NCBI GenBank assembly: GCA_965203525.1
Contig: OZ241898.1
Span: 3,038,001 to 3,102,000 of the forward strand
From: WTFV01 sp965203525
Lineage (GTDB): Bacteria; Acidobacteriota; Vicinamibacteria; Vicinamibacterales; UBA8438
Length of the DNA: 64,000 bases
Direction: 5' to 3'
Shown: piece by piece, positions 16,203 through 25,133 of the stretch
How the letters are laid out: every line of letters begins with the position of its first letter
Position numbering within the stretch: position 1 is the first letter of the stretch
Notes under the pieces: generated by a model
The model's input: the letters and a program-made list of their open reading frames with translations, nothing else
What the model was told of the DNA's origin: nothing
Database searches by the model: none
Program-made: the position numbers and the translations under genes

Positions 16203-19200
16203 TTACTTGTTGAGCGTCTCGTCCAGGTTCAGCACCTGGGTCGCCAGCATGGTCCAGGCCGCGGACTCCGCCGCCGGCAACGTGTCGTCCGGGAGCGAGT
16301 CGCCGACGCGCAGGAGCCGCCGCGCCTCGTCCGGGTCCGCGCGGTAGGCGGCGACCAGCCCTTCGTACGACCGCCTCGCGACGTCCCGCTCGACGTCGTC
16401 GAAGCGCCGCGCGAGCAACCGCAGGGTCACGAAGTCGAGCCGCGGATCGAACGCCTCGCCCGCCTGCCGCAGCGCGCGTTGCGCCAGATGGCGCGACGCC
16501 TCGACGAACTGCGGGTCGTTCATCGTCACCAGCGCCTGCAGCGGCGTGTTGGTCCGCTCCCGGCGCACGACGGAGTGCTCGCGCGTCGGCGCGTTGAAGA
16601 TCTCCATCGACGGCGGGGGCGCCGACCGCTTCCAGAAGGTGTAGAGGCTGCGCCGGTACAGGCTCTCGCCGTCGTCCTGCCGGTAGGTCCGGGTGTTGCT
16701 CTGCGGCATCGCCACCGTCGACCAGACCCCGGCCGGCTGATAGGGCCGCACGCTGGGACCGCCGATCTTCCGCACCAGCAGCCCGCTGGCGGCCAGGGCG
16801 TAGTCGCGCACCATCTCCGCGTCCATCCGGAAACGCGGGCCGCGCGACAGGAGCCGGTTGTCCGGATCCGCCTCCAGCTTCCCCGGCGCGGCCGCCGCGG
16901 ACTGCCGGTAGGTGGCCGAGGTCACCAGCGTCCGGAAGAACCGCTTCACGTCCCAGCCCGACTCGCGGAACTCCACCGCCAGCCAGTCGAGCAGGGCCGG
17001 GTGCGTCGGCGGATCGCCCTGCGCGCCGAAGTCCTCGCTGGTCGCCACGAGACCGGTCCCGAACACCTGCTGCCAGAAGCGGTTGACCGTCACGCGGCCG
17101 GTCAGCGGATTGGCGTCGTCGACCAGCCAGCGGGCCAACCCCAGGCGGTTGCGCGGCCAGGACTCCTCCAGCGGGGGCAGCGCCGCCGGCACGCCGGCGA
17201 TCACCCGCTCGCGCGGCTGGTCGTACATTCCCCGGTAGAGCACGTGTGCCGCGGCCTCGCTGCCGGTCCGCTCGCGCATCACGTGGGTCACTCCGCCCCG
17301 GCGCCGCAGCTCGCGCCATTCGCGCTCGATCTCCCGGTTGCGCGCGACGAGCCCGCGGTACTGCTCGTCCTCGACGCTCAGGTAGTACAGCCGCAACGCG
17401 CCGCGCTCCGCCTCGTCGAGCGCGTCCGGGTGTTTCTCCCGCGCCCGCTCGAGGGTCGCCCAGAGCGAAACGACCTTCGCCTCCTGCGCGGTGAGCGGGC
17501 GGTCGAACACGCGCAGGTCGGCGATGCCGCCGCCGCTGAAGTAGCGCATCTCCAGCTCGTCGCGGCCGCCACGGCCCCGCGTCCGCCCGCGGCCGATCTC
17601 CAGCGGCAGCCCGGTCCGCATGCTGCCGAGAACCTTCGCGAAGTACTCGCTGCCCGACGCCTCCACCACGTCGCCGTCCCGGAAGACGTTCATCCCGGCG
17701 CGCTCGCCGGTTCCGTCGTGGGTGATCACGACGTGGGTCCATTCGCCGGGCGGCATCCGCTTCAGGTTGGTCGGGGCGACCCGCGCCGAGGGGCGGCCCG
17801 GCCCTTCCGGGTCCCGCTCGCCCGTCATCCGGAACGAGAGCTGCCGCGACGCGACGTCCATCGACCAGCCGCGCATGTCGTCGTCGGCGTCGTACTGCCC
17901 CGCGACGACGAAGTTGCCTTCCTGCTCCGGCTGGTGGATCCACAAGGCGATCGAGAAGGGCGTGTCGGTGTCGAGCGGCACCGGCGGAAGGCCGGCCCAC
18001 GACTCTTCCCCGAACCGCAACGCCGCGTGCCCGTGCGGACCGGCTGCGATCTTCGCCCCGCCCTCCAGGGCCACCGGATGCCGGCGCCCGTCCAGCTCGA
18101 AGGCCGCGCCGGCCGCGGCGTCGAGATGGAGCCGCATCCATTGCGCGCCGGCCTCCAGCGGCGACTCCAGGGCCCGGTGCGCGCCTGTCGCGAGCCACTC
18201 GGCAAAGGCGGCGTCGACCGCCGCCTCCCGTTGCGCCATCCGCGCCTCGACGCCGGCCGCCTCCTCCCGCAGGCCGTACCACAGCTCCCGGTCCTCCTCC
18301 CGCGGCACCACCAGGATCGGCGGCGGGTCGGAGACGTTGCCGTCCATCACGTACTGCGTCGTGTTGCGGAAGAACGCCGTCAGCGCGTAGAACTCGCGCT
18401 GCGCGAGCGGGTCGAACTTGTGGTCGTGGCAGGTGGCGCAGCCGACCGTCAGCCCCAGGAACACGTTGCCGATCGTCTCGGCGCGGTCCTTCGCGTAGAT
18501 CGCCTCGTACTCCTCGGGCACCACCCCGCCCTCGTTGGTCGTGATGTTGTTGCGCTGGAAACCGGACGCCACGAGCTGGTCCAGGCCCGGCTCCGGCAAC
18601 AGATCGCCGGCCACCTGCTCCACCGTGAACTGGTCGAACGGCTGGTTCCGGTTGAAGGCCCGGATCACCCAATCGCGGTAGGGATACATCTCGCGGTAGT
18701 TGTCGATGTGGATCCCGTGCGTGTCGCCGTAGCGCGCCGCGTCGAGCCAGTAGCGGGCGCGGTGCTCGCCCCACCCCTCGGCCGCGAGCAACCTGTCGAC
18801 GAACTTCTCGTAGGCGTCCGCGGACGGATCGTTCAGGAACGCATCCAGCAGCGCCGGCTCCGGCGGCAGACCGGTCAGATCGAGCGCGGCGCGGCGGGCC
18901 AGCGTCCGCCGGTCCGCCGCGGGCGCCGGGGCCAGCCCCGCGGCCTCGAGCCGGGCGAGGACGAAGCGGTCGAGCGGCTGGCGCGCCCAGGCGGCATCCG
19001 CCACCGCCGGCTCCTCCGGACGAACGACCGGCTCGAACGCCCAGTGCCGATCCCAGGCGGCCCCCTCGTCGATCCAGCGCCGCAGGACGTCGATCTGCTC
19101 GCCGGTCAGCGTCTTGTTCGTGTGCGCCGGCGGCATCCGCAACCGCGCGTCGGCGTGGGTGATGCGCCGGTAGACCAGACTGGCCCCGGCGTCGCCCCGA

Positions 19201-19484
19201 ACGACGGGGCGGCCGGTGGGCCGCTCGGCGAAGACGCCGTCCTCGGTGTCCAGCCGCAGCCGCACCTGCCGGGTGCCCTCGTCCGGCCCGTGGCACTGAA
19301 AACAGTTGTCCGCCAGGATCGGCCGCACCTGCCGCTGGAAGTCGACGGGCGGCGCGGCCGCGGCGTCCTGCCCGGCCGCCGGCGCCGGCGGCGCTCCGGC
19401 GGCGAGCGCAATCGCGAGCAGCAGGCCCGGCGGCGCCGGCAGCGGCGCGTGGCGGGCGGCGAAGTCGGCGCGTCGACCAGGCAT
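16203..19484 (-). CDS. DUF1549/DUF1553 protein with planctomycete-type cytochrome c and LamG domain
   Basis: About 1093 residues. A signal peptide is followed by a heme c site CFQCHG in the RQVRPILADNCFQCHGPDEG context, then a DUF1549 domain (PLDRFVLARLEAAGL through GCATCHDHKFDPL, which carries a second CxxCH). A LamG-like beta-sandwich (about residues 480-690) follows, and then DUF1553 (WPRNRLGLARWLVDDANPLTGRVTVNRFWQ, NTPLQALVTMNDPQFVEASR). The start at ATG 19484 gives a plausible signal peptide. It is co-transcribed with the DUF1501 gene. The pair probably acts at the cell surface on complex polysaccharides; the biochemical role is not established. Confidence 0.9.
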   Translation of the reverse strand: MPGRRADFAARHAPLPAPPGLLLAIALAAGAPPAPAAGQDAAAAPPVDFQRQVRPILADNCFQCHGPDEGTRQVRLRLDTEDGVFAERPTGRPVVRGDAGASLVYRRITHADARLRMPPAHTNKTLTGEQIDVLRRWIDEGAAWDRHWAFEPVVRPEEPAVADAAWARQPLDRFVLARLEAAGLAPAPAADRRTLARRAALDLTGLPPEPALLDAFLNDPSADAYEKFVDRLLAAEGWGEHRARYWLDAARYGDTHGIHIDNYREMYPYRDWVIRAFNRNQPFDQFTVEQVAGDLLPEPGLDQLVASGFQRNNITTNEGGVVPEEYEAIYAKDRAETIGNVFLGLTVGCATCHDHKFDPLAQREFYALTAFFRNTTQYVMDGNVSDPPPILVVPREEDRELWYGLREEAAGVEARMAQREAAVDAAFAEWLATGAHRALESPLEAGAQWMRLHLDAAAGAAFELDGRRHPVALEGGAKIAAGPHGHAALRFGEESWAGLPPVPLDTDTPFSIALWIHQPEQEGNFVVAGQYDADDDMRGWSMDVASRQLSFRMTGERDPEGPGRPSARVAPTNLKRMPPGEWTHVVITHDGTGERAGMNVFRDGDVVEASGSEYFAKVLGSMRTGLPLEIGRGRTRGRGGRDELEMRYFSGGGIADLRVFDRPLTAQEAKVVSLWATLERAREKHPDALDEAERGALRLYYLSVEDEQYRGLVARNREIEREWRELRRRGGVTHVMRERTGSEAAAHVLYRGMYDQPRERVIAGVPAALPPLEESWPRNRLGLARWLVDDANPLTGRVTVNRFWQQVFGTGLVATSEDFGAQGDPPTHPALLDWLAVEFRESGWDVKRFFRTLVTSATYRQSAAAAPGKLEADPDNRLLSRGPRFRMDAEMVRDYALAASGLLVRKIGGPSVRPYQPAGVWSTVAMPQSNTRTYRQDDGESLYRRSLYTFWKRSAPPPSMEIFNAPTREHSVVRRERTNTPLQALVTMNDPQFVEASRHLAQRALRQAGEAFDPRLDFVTLRLLARRFDDVERDVARRSYEGLVAAYRADPDEARRLLRVGDSLPDDTLPAAESAAWTMLATQVLNLDETLNK

Positions 19485-19682
19485 GGCGTTCACCCCCGAA
19501 TGCGAGTCCGTGGTCCAGGACTTCACCCGGATCCGCGGTGCGAGTCCTCGGGGGTTTATACGGGCGTGCGCCGCGGGTGTCAATCGAACGCCCGCCCGGC
19601 CTCCGGCCGCGGGCGGCGGTTCGCACGCGGGACCATGCCGGCGGTCACGCGGGCGGCGCGGGCGGGCACGGCGGCGATCCGG
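19485..19682. other. Intergenic gap between the DUF1553 gene and the peptide-cluster operon
   Basis: The stretch holds no convincing coding sequence. It contains the upstream region of the DUF1553 gene and the downstream end of the HExxH gene. No clear terminator hairpin with a T-run was seen. Confidence 0.5.
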
Positions 19683-20867
19683 TCATTCGGGTCTGGCGTG
19701 CACCGGCCGCGGCGCGGGCCGGACGTACGGCGCGACGGCGCGGGCCGCCGCACGCAGGCGGTCTCCGGCATCCGCCGCGGCGAGGTCCTCGACGGTCAGC
19801 CGCGTCAGGACGAGGACCGTCCGGAGGTACCCGTCCGGCCGCGTCGCGTCGTCCGCGACCGCCGACCAGGCCTCCAGATTGCCGGCGGCGCGCTGCACGA
19901 GACGCTGCAGGACGCGGAAGGCGCCGTCCGAGAGCGGCGGGTCGCCGCGGTAGTGCTCCAGGCGCCCGCCCGCCCGGTAGTCCGGATACGACTCGAGGCC
20001 GAGGAACCGGAGCGCCCAGTCGGCCCGGAACCGGCCGGTCGCGCGCACGATCCCCGCGTAGTCGGCGACGAGCTCGTCGAGCAGCCGGTTCCGCATCGAC
20101 CCGAACACGCGGCGCGTGAAGTAGTGCATCGACTCGTGCTCGATGCGAATCACCAGCGACAGCCGTTCCCACGTCCCGGGAGCGAGACCGAGCCGCTCCG
20201 CCGGCACCGCGCTGTAGGGCGTCGCGCACGCGATCACGAAGCGATCCTGGTAGAGCGCCTTTCGCGCCGCCACCGCCCGCAGTTCCCGCCGCCAGCCGGC
20301 CTCGGTCGGAAACGGCTGGCCGCCCCACCACCGTTCCTTCAACCTGCGCAGCCGCTCGACGTTCACGTACCCGGAGACCATGCAGGCGCCGACCGACGCG
20401 GGCACCGGCACTGGTTCGTTGCGCTTCGCCAACGCCTGCATCAGCAGCTCGAAGTCGTCCCGGCCGGGCGCGACGATCACCGGCAACCGCCCGGCGGGCG
20501 TCGCATGGATTTCGATCCGCACGTCGTCCGGCCGGCGCAGCCGGAGCGCGGCCGGGTCGTCCGGTACGGGAACCGGACTCCGCGTCGCCGCTTCGTAGCT
20601 TGGCGCCCGGCTCATCCCCTTCCGGACAGGGAAGCGAAGCTGCACCAGCGCGTTCCGCAGGACGGCCCAGGCGCCGGCCGACTCCGCCTCCCGCGCGTAA
20701 CGCTCCCACGCCGCCACGAAAGCCTCGTCCGCGAGCGGCAACGACCCGCTGTCCGCAAGTCCCGCCGGATCGAAGTGATTCTCGTTGTAGCGCAGCAATT
20801 CGAGGCATTCGGCCGGGGTCGCTCCGAGAGCCTTCAGCACCGGGATGCGGTCCGCCGCGGCCGGCAC
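19683..20867 (-). CDS. HExxH putative metalloprotease in the NHLM peptide operon
   Basis: The 394-aa protein is not assigned to a named family. Residues 244-248 read H-E-S-M-H followed by LLDELVADYAG, with Glu265 as a possible third zinc ligand, a zincin-like arrangement. No signal peptide or membrane helix is seen, so it should be cytoplasmic. GTG 20867 is chosen because a GGAGGGG site precedes it and it sits one base after the stop of the binding-protein gene, indicating coupling. As the last gene of the transport operon it could trim the leader, act in immunity or be regulatory; this is inference. It has no cysteine-rich or ATP-binding features. Confidence 0.7.
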   Translation of the reverse strand: MPAAADRIPVLKALGATPAECLELLRYNENHFDPAGLADSGSLPLADEAFVAAWERYAREAESAGAWAVLRNALVQLRFPVRKGMSRAPSYEAATRSPVPVPDDPAALRLRRPDDVRIEIHATPAGRLPVIVAPGRDDFELLMQALAKRNEPVPVPASVGACMVSGYVNVERLRRLKERWWGGQPFPTEAGWRRELRAVAARKALYQDRFVIACATPYSAVPAERLGLAPGTWERLSLVIRIEHESMHYFTRRVFGSMRNRLLDELVADYAGIVRATGRFRADWALRFLGLESYPDYRAGGRLEHYRGDPPLSDGAFRVLQRLVQRAAGNLEAWSAVADDATRPDGYLRTVLVLTRLTVEDLAAADAGDRLRAAARAVAPYVRPAPRPVHARPE

Positions 20868-20868
20868 G

Positions 20869-22062
20869 TCAGTTCCCCTCCGCGCCGGCGCCCAGCCAGA
20901 CGAGCTGCCCGCCGTGAACGACGACCTTGCCGATCTCCCGTTCGACGAGATCGCCCTCGCCGGTGAACGCCACCGGCCCGGTGACGCCGGGCCAGTCGGC
21001 GGTCGCGCGCAACGCATCCGCCACGCCGTCCGGGTCCGCCGACCGCGCCCGGGTCATGCCGTGCGCCAGCAGCCGCACGGCGTCGTATGCGAGCGCGGCC
21101 GATGCGTCCGGCAACGTGCCGAAGCGCTGCCGGAACGCCGCGCTGAACCGCCGCGCCGCGGCGCGTTCGTCCGCCGGGTGGAAGGCGGCGGCGACGACCG
21201 TTCCCTCGACCGCGCCGCCGCCGAGGCTGACGAAGTCGGGAGTCCCCAGTGCGTCACCGCCCAGCACCGGAACGTCGATCCCGCGCTCGCGGGCGGCCCG
21301 GATCATCGCCGCCGCCTCGCGCGGCTCGCCCGCTATGAAGATCGCGCGCAGGTTCAGGTCCCGCCAGGACGCCAGGATGTCGTTCACCGCACGGTCCCCG
21401 GCCACGGTGTCGGGGTCGTAGGATTGCCGGTCGGCGATGTCGACGTCGCGCTCGAGCGCGCGCTCCTCGAAGGCGTTGGCGAGACTCCGCCCGTAGGCGT
21501 TGCGGATGTAGTAGATGGCCACGCGGTCGTAGCCCCGCGCGGCGGCGAAGTCCGCCATCTGGGCGCCGGTTTCCCGGTCGGTGAACGTCAGGCGGAACAG
21601 CCGGCGGTAGCCCTGCCGGGTCAGGTGGGGGTCGGTCGCCGTCGGCGCGAGGTGGACGATCCCGAACAGGTCGTAGATGGCCGCGGCCGGCAGCGAGACG
21701 TACGACTGCATGTGTCCGATCACCGCGACCACGTCGTCGTTCTGCGCGAGGCGTCGTGCGACGAGCCGCCCCTGGTCGACGGATTCGCGATCGTCCTCGC
21801 GCAACACCGTGAGCGTACGTCCCAGCACGCCTCCGGCGGCGTTGACTTCATCGACGGCCATCCGCAGCCCCTGGCCGTACAACAGGGTCGTGCGGGATTC
21901 CCAGGGCCACACCGCGGCGATGGTGACGGGACCGCCCGCCTGCGCCTGCGCCCGTCCCCGGGGCAGCTCCGGTTGCCGGCAGGCGCCGGCGACGATGCAC
22001 GCCAGCGCGCATGTCGCCGCGAGGACCGACGTTCGCTTGCACTCCGGATTCATGCCGGACAT
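20869..22062 (-). CDS. LIV-type periplasmic binding lipoprotein
   Basis: The 397-aa protein has a lipoprotein signal with lipobox V-A-G-A-C near residue 28, then the VTIAAVWPWESRTTLLYGQGLRMAVDEVNAAGGVLG opening (partly quoted) of Leu/Ile/Val-binding-type proteins, the VAVIGHMQSYVSLPAAAIYD ligand lobe and the AALAYDAVRLLAHGM ending. No permease or ATPase of the LIV family is nearby. It is embedded in the NHLM transporter operon, 22 bp after the ABC2 gene and one base before the HExxH gene. It may sense or capture a peptide or amino acid, or serve as immunity lipoprotein; this is inferred from position. Confidence 0.8.
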   Translation of the reverse strand: MSGMNPECKRTSVLAATCALACIVAGACRQPELPRGRAQAQAGGPVTIAAVWPWESRTTLLYGQGLRMAVDEVNAAGGVLGRTLTVLREDDRESVDQGRLVARRLAQNDDVVAVIGHMQSYVSLPAAAIYDLFGIVHLAPTATDPHLTRQGYRRLFRLTFTDRETGAQMADFAAARGYDRVAIYYIRNAYGRSLANAFEERALERDVDIADRQSYDPDTVAGDRAVNDILASWRDLNLRAIFIAGEPREAAAMIRAARERGIDVPVLGGDALGTPDFVSLGGGAVEGTVVAAAFHPADERAAARRFSAAFRQRFGTLPDASAALAYDAVRLLAHGMTRARSADPDGVADALRATADWPGVTGPVAFTGEGDLVEREIGKVVVHGGQLVWLGAGAEGN

Positions 22063-22084
22063 GAGGTTCCTTTGCCTTCGAGTA

Positions 22085-25000
22085 TCAGTTCATCTGCCGT
22101 CTGGCCAGGTCGGAGAACGGCCCCGGGCGGGCGACGAGCTCCTCGTACCGCCCCGACTGCGCCACGCGGCCGCGTTCCATGACGTAGAGCCGGGTGGCGT
22201 TCACGATCGTGCTCAGCCGGTGCGCAATGACGATCCGCGTCGCGTTCAACCGCTCCAGGCTGTCGCTCACGATGGCCTGGGTCCGGTTGTCGAGCGCGCT
22301 GGTCGCCTCGTCGAAGAAGACCATGCGCGGCTTGCTCACGATGGCCCGCGCGATCAGGAGGCGCTGGCGCTGCCCGCCGGACAGGGTGTTCGCGCCCTCG
22401 CTGACGACCGTATGCATGCCCATCGGCAGCGCCTCGATGTCGTCGGCCAGACCGGCCATGCGCGCCGCTTCCCAGGCGTCCTCCAGCGTGTGCGCCGTGG
22501 ATCCGACGATGTTGGTGAAGAAGTCGCCGGCCATGATCCGTCCCCCCTGCAGGACCACGCCGATCTGGCTCCGCACCGCCTGGACGTCCAGCCTGCCGAA
22601 GTCCTGCCCGTCGAAGTGGACGGAGCCGGAGTCCGGTTGCTCGAAGCCGAGCAGCACGCGCAGCAGCGTCGACTTGCCGGACCCCGACGGCCCCACGAAA
22701 GCGATGAACTCGCCCGGCCGCGCCGTGAACGACACGTCCTGCAGGGCCGGCGGCAGATCGGGCTGATAGTGGAACGTGAGGTGGCGCACTTCGATGTTGC
22801 CCGTCAGGGCTCCCGGGTCGCCCCGGGCTTCGTGGACTTCCGGCGCCGCGTCGAGAATCGGCTTGGCGCTCTCGTAAACGGGAACCACGCCGAGCGCCTC
22901 CACCACCGCCGTGCTCATGGAGACCGTCGCCGCCAGACACGCGCCGAACGCGGTCGAGAACGCCAGGTAGTCGCCGGTGCGGATCTCCGGCATGGCGTTG
23001 CCGGCTTCCGTCGCCGCGGCCATGATCACCAGCAGCGACAGGGTTGGAAAAACGGCGTTGAAGACGCTGAGCCAGTTGCCGGCGGCCCGCGCTCTGAACT
23101 GCAGGCGCCGCTGCCGGCTGAACAGACGGGCCCACTGCGCGAACGCGTGCCCTTCCGCCGCGGCGGCCCGCAGCTTCGAGATGCCGGTCAGCAACTGCAG
23201 CACCAGGCCCGACGTTCTTGCTCTCAGGGGCACGATCTGCCGCTGGAGCCGGAGCTGGCCGTACCCCACGAGCAGGGTCACGCCGGCTGCCGCGCAAAGC
23301 AGCAACGTCGCCCACCAGGCCAGCGCGTCTCCGTAGTAGAACAGGAGCCCGAAGTTCGAGAGGGAGAACAGGCCCCCGAGCGCCGCCGTGACCGTGGCCC
23401 CGGAAAGCGTCTTGCGCAGGGCGTCGATGCCCATGGCCCGCACCGCGAGATCGCCGGCGCTGTACGGGCGAAAGAACCGCAACGGAAGAGCGATGAGGCG
23501 ATCCCAGATGGCTGCCTGCACCGCGGCGCCCATGCGGCCGTCGACGCGTACGAGCGCCAGCCGTCGAACCAGCTCGAACATGCCCGTGGCGCAGGCGCAG
23601 GCAAGCAGAACGAGCGTGACCTGCACGAGCTGGTCCAGCTCGGCGCCGGGAATGATCGAATTGAACAGCGCGCCGGTGGCGATGGGCGTGACGAGGCCGA
23701 GCACGCCGCCGGCAAGCCCCAGACCGACGACCAGCGACAGATCATGCCCGCAACCGCGCACACCGAAACGCAGCACGTCCCCGAGCGAAAGCGGGTCCGT
23801 GGGAAAGGAGCGGTAGAAGGTGTGCGCCTGAGGCGCCAGCTTCGACGCAATCGCGGCCGTCACCGGCTTGCGCGTGCCGTCGACGGGGTCGCAGACGGCG
23901 TAACCGCCGGACCGGGCCTGCAGCAGCGCGACCCAGCGCCCGACTCCTCCGCCGGTGCGGCCGAGCAGCGGTCCGTTGTCACTCCGCCACCAGCGGTCCT
24001 CGAGGCGCACCCGCCGCACCCTGACGGCGGACGCCCTGGCGATGCCCGCGACGGGGTCGGCCGGTGCGGTGACGGCGCGCTTCGCTCCCCGGGCCAACGA
24101 CAGACCGCTGGCGGCGCCCACCTGCCGGCAGGCGGCCGCGAGCGTCTCTTCCTCGGCCGCCCCCGCGGGAGCCGGCGGCGCCGGCGCGTCGGCCGCGGCG
24201 TCGTGCGCCGCGACGAGCTCGGTGAACGCGTGGCGCATGAGCGCCTCCCGCTCCGCGTAGCTGCGCCTCCGGCGGCGCCGTTCGCCGATGGATCGTTCGT
24301 CCAGCGCCAGCAGCGAACCCCGCGTCACGAGTTGCTGAAACGCGTCCAGACCCGCCCAGACCTCGCCCCGTTCCAGAAGCGAGAGGGTCGTCGTCACGCT
24401 GACGCCGCTCGCGGTGGACGCCACGAACCAGGCGCGCGGCGAGCAGGGAATCGGCCGCCCGCGCATCGGCAGCCCGGATTTCCCCAGCAGATTCGACTGT
24501 CCTTCCACGTGACCGATCCACACCACGCCCGAAAGGGCGCTCGCCGTCGCCGCGGACTCGAGTCGTACGGTCGACGCCGGCTGCAGCCGTTCGCAGTCCC
24601 GCGGCATCGCTCCGGAGATCGGTCCGGAGTAGAGCGCGTCGACCCAGTCGTCGATCAGCCGCGCACCCTCGGCGCGCCGCCCGGCCTCTTCGAACCTTGC
24701 GCGGGCGGCGCCCCGATCGAGGAACCGGAGCGTCGTCCCGGCGCTCCCGACCGCCTGCAGGACGCCGCGGGAAGCCGGCGGATCCGCTGCGTTGTCCCGG
24801 GCGGCCGCGCCGGCGCCGGAAGGAACCGCCCCGGAACCGTCCGCACGTCCCACCCCGGCGTCCGGGTCCGGATCGCCTTCGTCGACGTCGCCGCGGCCGT
24901 CTCCGAACAGGCACCCGCCCGCCGGCACCCGGGCGACGTGCGTGCGGGCCGCCACCGTCCCGTCGGCCGCCAGCCGCATGCAGAAGACGTCGACCCGCCC

Positions 25001-25096
25001 CCGCTCGACGAACCAGACGTTCCCCGCGTCCAGGAGGAAAGACTGGTTCGCGCCGGCTTCCACCGCCTGATCTTCCCTGGTGAACACCTTCGACAC
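22085..25096 (-). CDS. NHLM-system ABC transporter, second subunit (no peptidase)
   Basis: The 1003-aa protein has a long N-terminal region (about 1-400) with a cyclic-nucleotide-binding-like start (AVEAGANQSFLLDAGNVWFV), a six-helix ABC membrane domain (about 410-730) and a nucleotide-binding domain with Walker A GPSGSGKST, the NTLSGGQRQR signature and Walker B RMVFFDEATSALD. This is the architecture of the NHLM_micro_ABC2 family that accompanies nitrile-hydratase-leader (NHLP) peptides. It presumably pairs with the C39-containing exporter encoded upstream. It lacks the N-terminal peptidase. The gap to the upstream gene is 37 bp. Confidence 0.92.
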   Translation of the reverse strand: MSKVFTREDQAVEAGANQSFLLDAGNVWFVERGRVDVFCMRLAADGTVAARTHVARVPAGGCLFGDGRGDVDEGDPDPDAGVGRADGSGAVPSGAGAAARDNAADPPASRGVLQAVGSAGTTLRFLDRGAARARFEEAGRRAEGARLIDDWVDALYSGPISGAMPRDCERLQPASTVRLESAATASALSGVVWIGHVEGQSNLLGKSGLPMRGRPIPCSPRAWFVASTASGVSVTTTLSLLERGEVWAGLDAFQQLVTRGSLLALDERSIGERRRRRRSYAEREALMRHAFTELVAAHDAAADAPAPPAPAGAAEEETLAAACRQVGAASGLSLARGAKRAVTAPADPVAGIARASAVRVRRVRLEDRWWRSDNGPLLGRTGGGVGRWVALLQARSGGYAVCDPVDGTRKPVTAAIASKLAPQAHTFYRSFPTDPLSLGDVLRFGVRGCGHDLSLVVGLGLAGGVLGLVTPIATGALFNSIIPGAELDQLVQVTLVLLACACATGMFELVRRLALVRVDGRMGAAVQAAIWDRLIALPLRFFRPYSAGDLAVRAMGIDALRKTLSGATVTAALGGLFSLSNFGLLFYYGDALAWWATLLLCAAAGVTLLVGYGQLRLQRQIVPLRARTSGLVLQLLTGISKLRAAAAEGHAFAQWARLFSRQRRLQFRARAAGNWLSVFNAVFPTLSLLVIMAAATEAGNAMPEIRTGDYLAFSTAFGACLAATVSMSTAVVEALGVVPVYESAKPILDAAPEVHEARGDPGALTGNIEVRHLTFHYQPDLPPALQDVSFTARPGEFIAFVGPSGSGKSTLLRVLLGFEQPDSGSVHFDGQDFGRLDVQAVRSQIGVVLQGGRIMAGDFFTNIVGSTAHTLEDAWEAARMAGLADDIEALPMGMHTVVSEGANTLSGGQRQRLLIARAIVSKPRMVFFDEATSALDNRTQAIVSDSLERLNATRIVIAHRLSTIVNATRLYVMERGRVAQSGRYEELVARPGPFSDLARRQMN

Positions 25097-25133
25097 GTCC
25101 GACCCTCCGTTCTCGTGTCCTTCCGTCGCCCTA

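Noticed and set aside
16123..19626. An 1167-codon open frame overlapping the DUF1553 gene in another frame
   Set aside because: The translation is Gly/Arg-rich without motifs, while the alternative frame encodes a full DUF1549/DUF1553 protein.
15960..20966. A 1668-codon open frame on the plus strand
   Set aside because: It is antisense to the DUF1501, DUF1553 and HExxH genes, with Arg/Pro/His-rich low-complexity translation and no domain; a GC-rich shadow.
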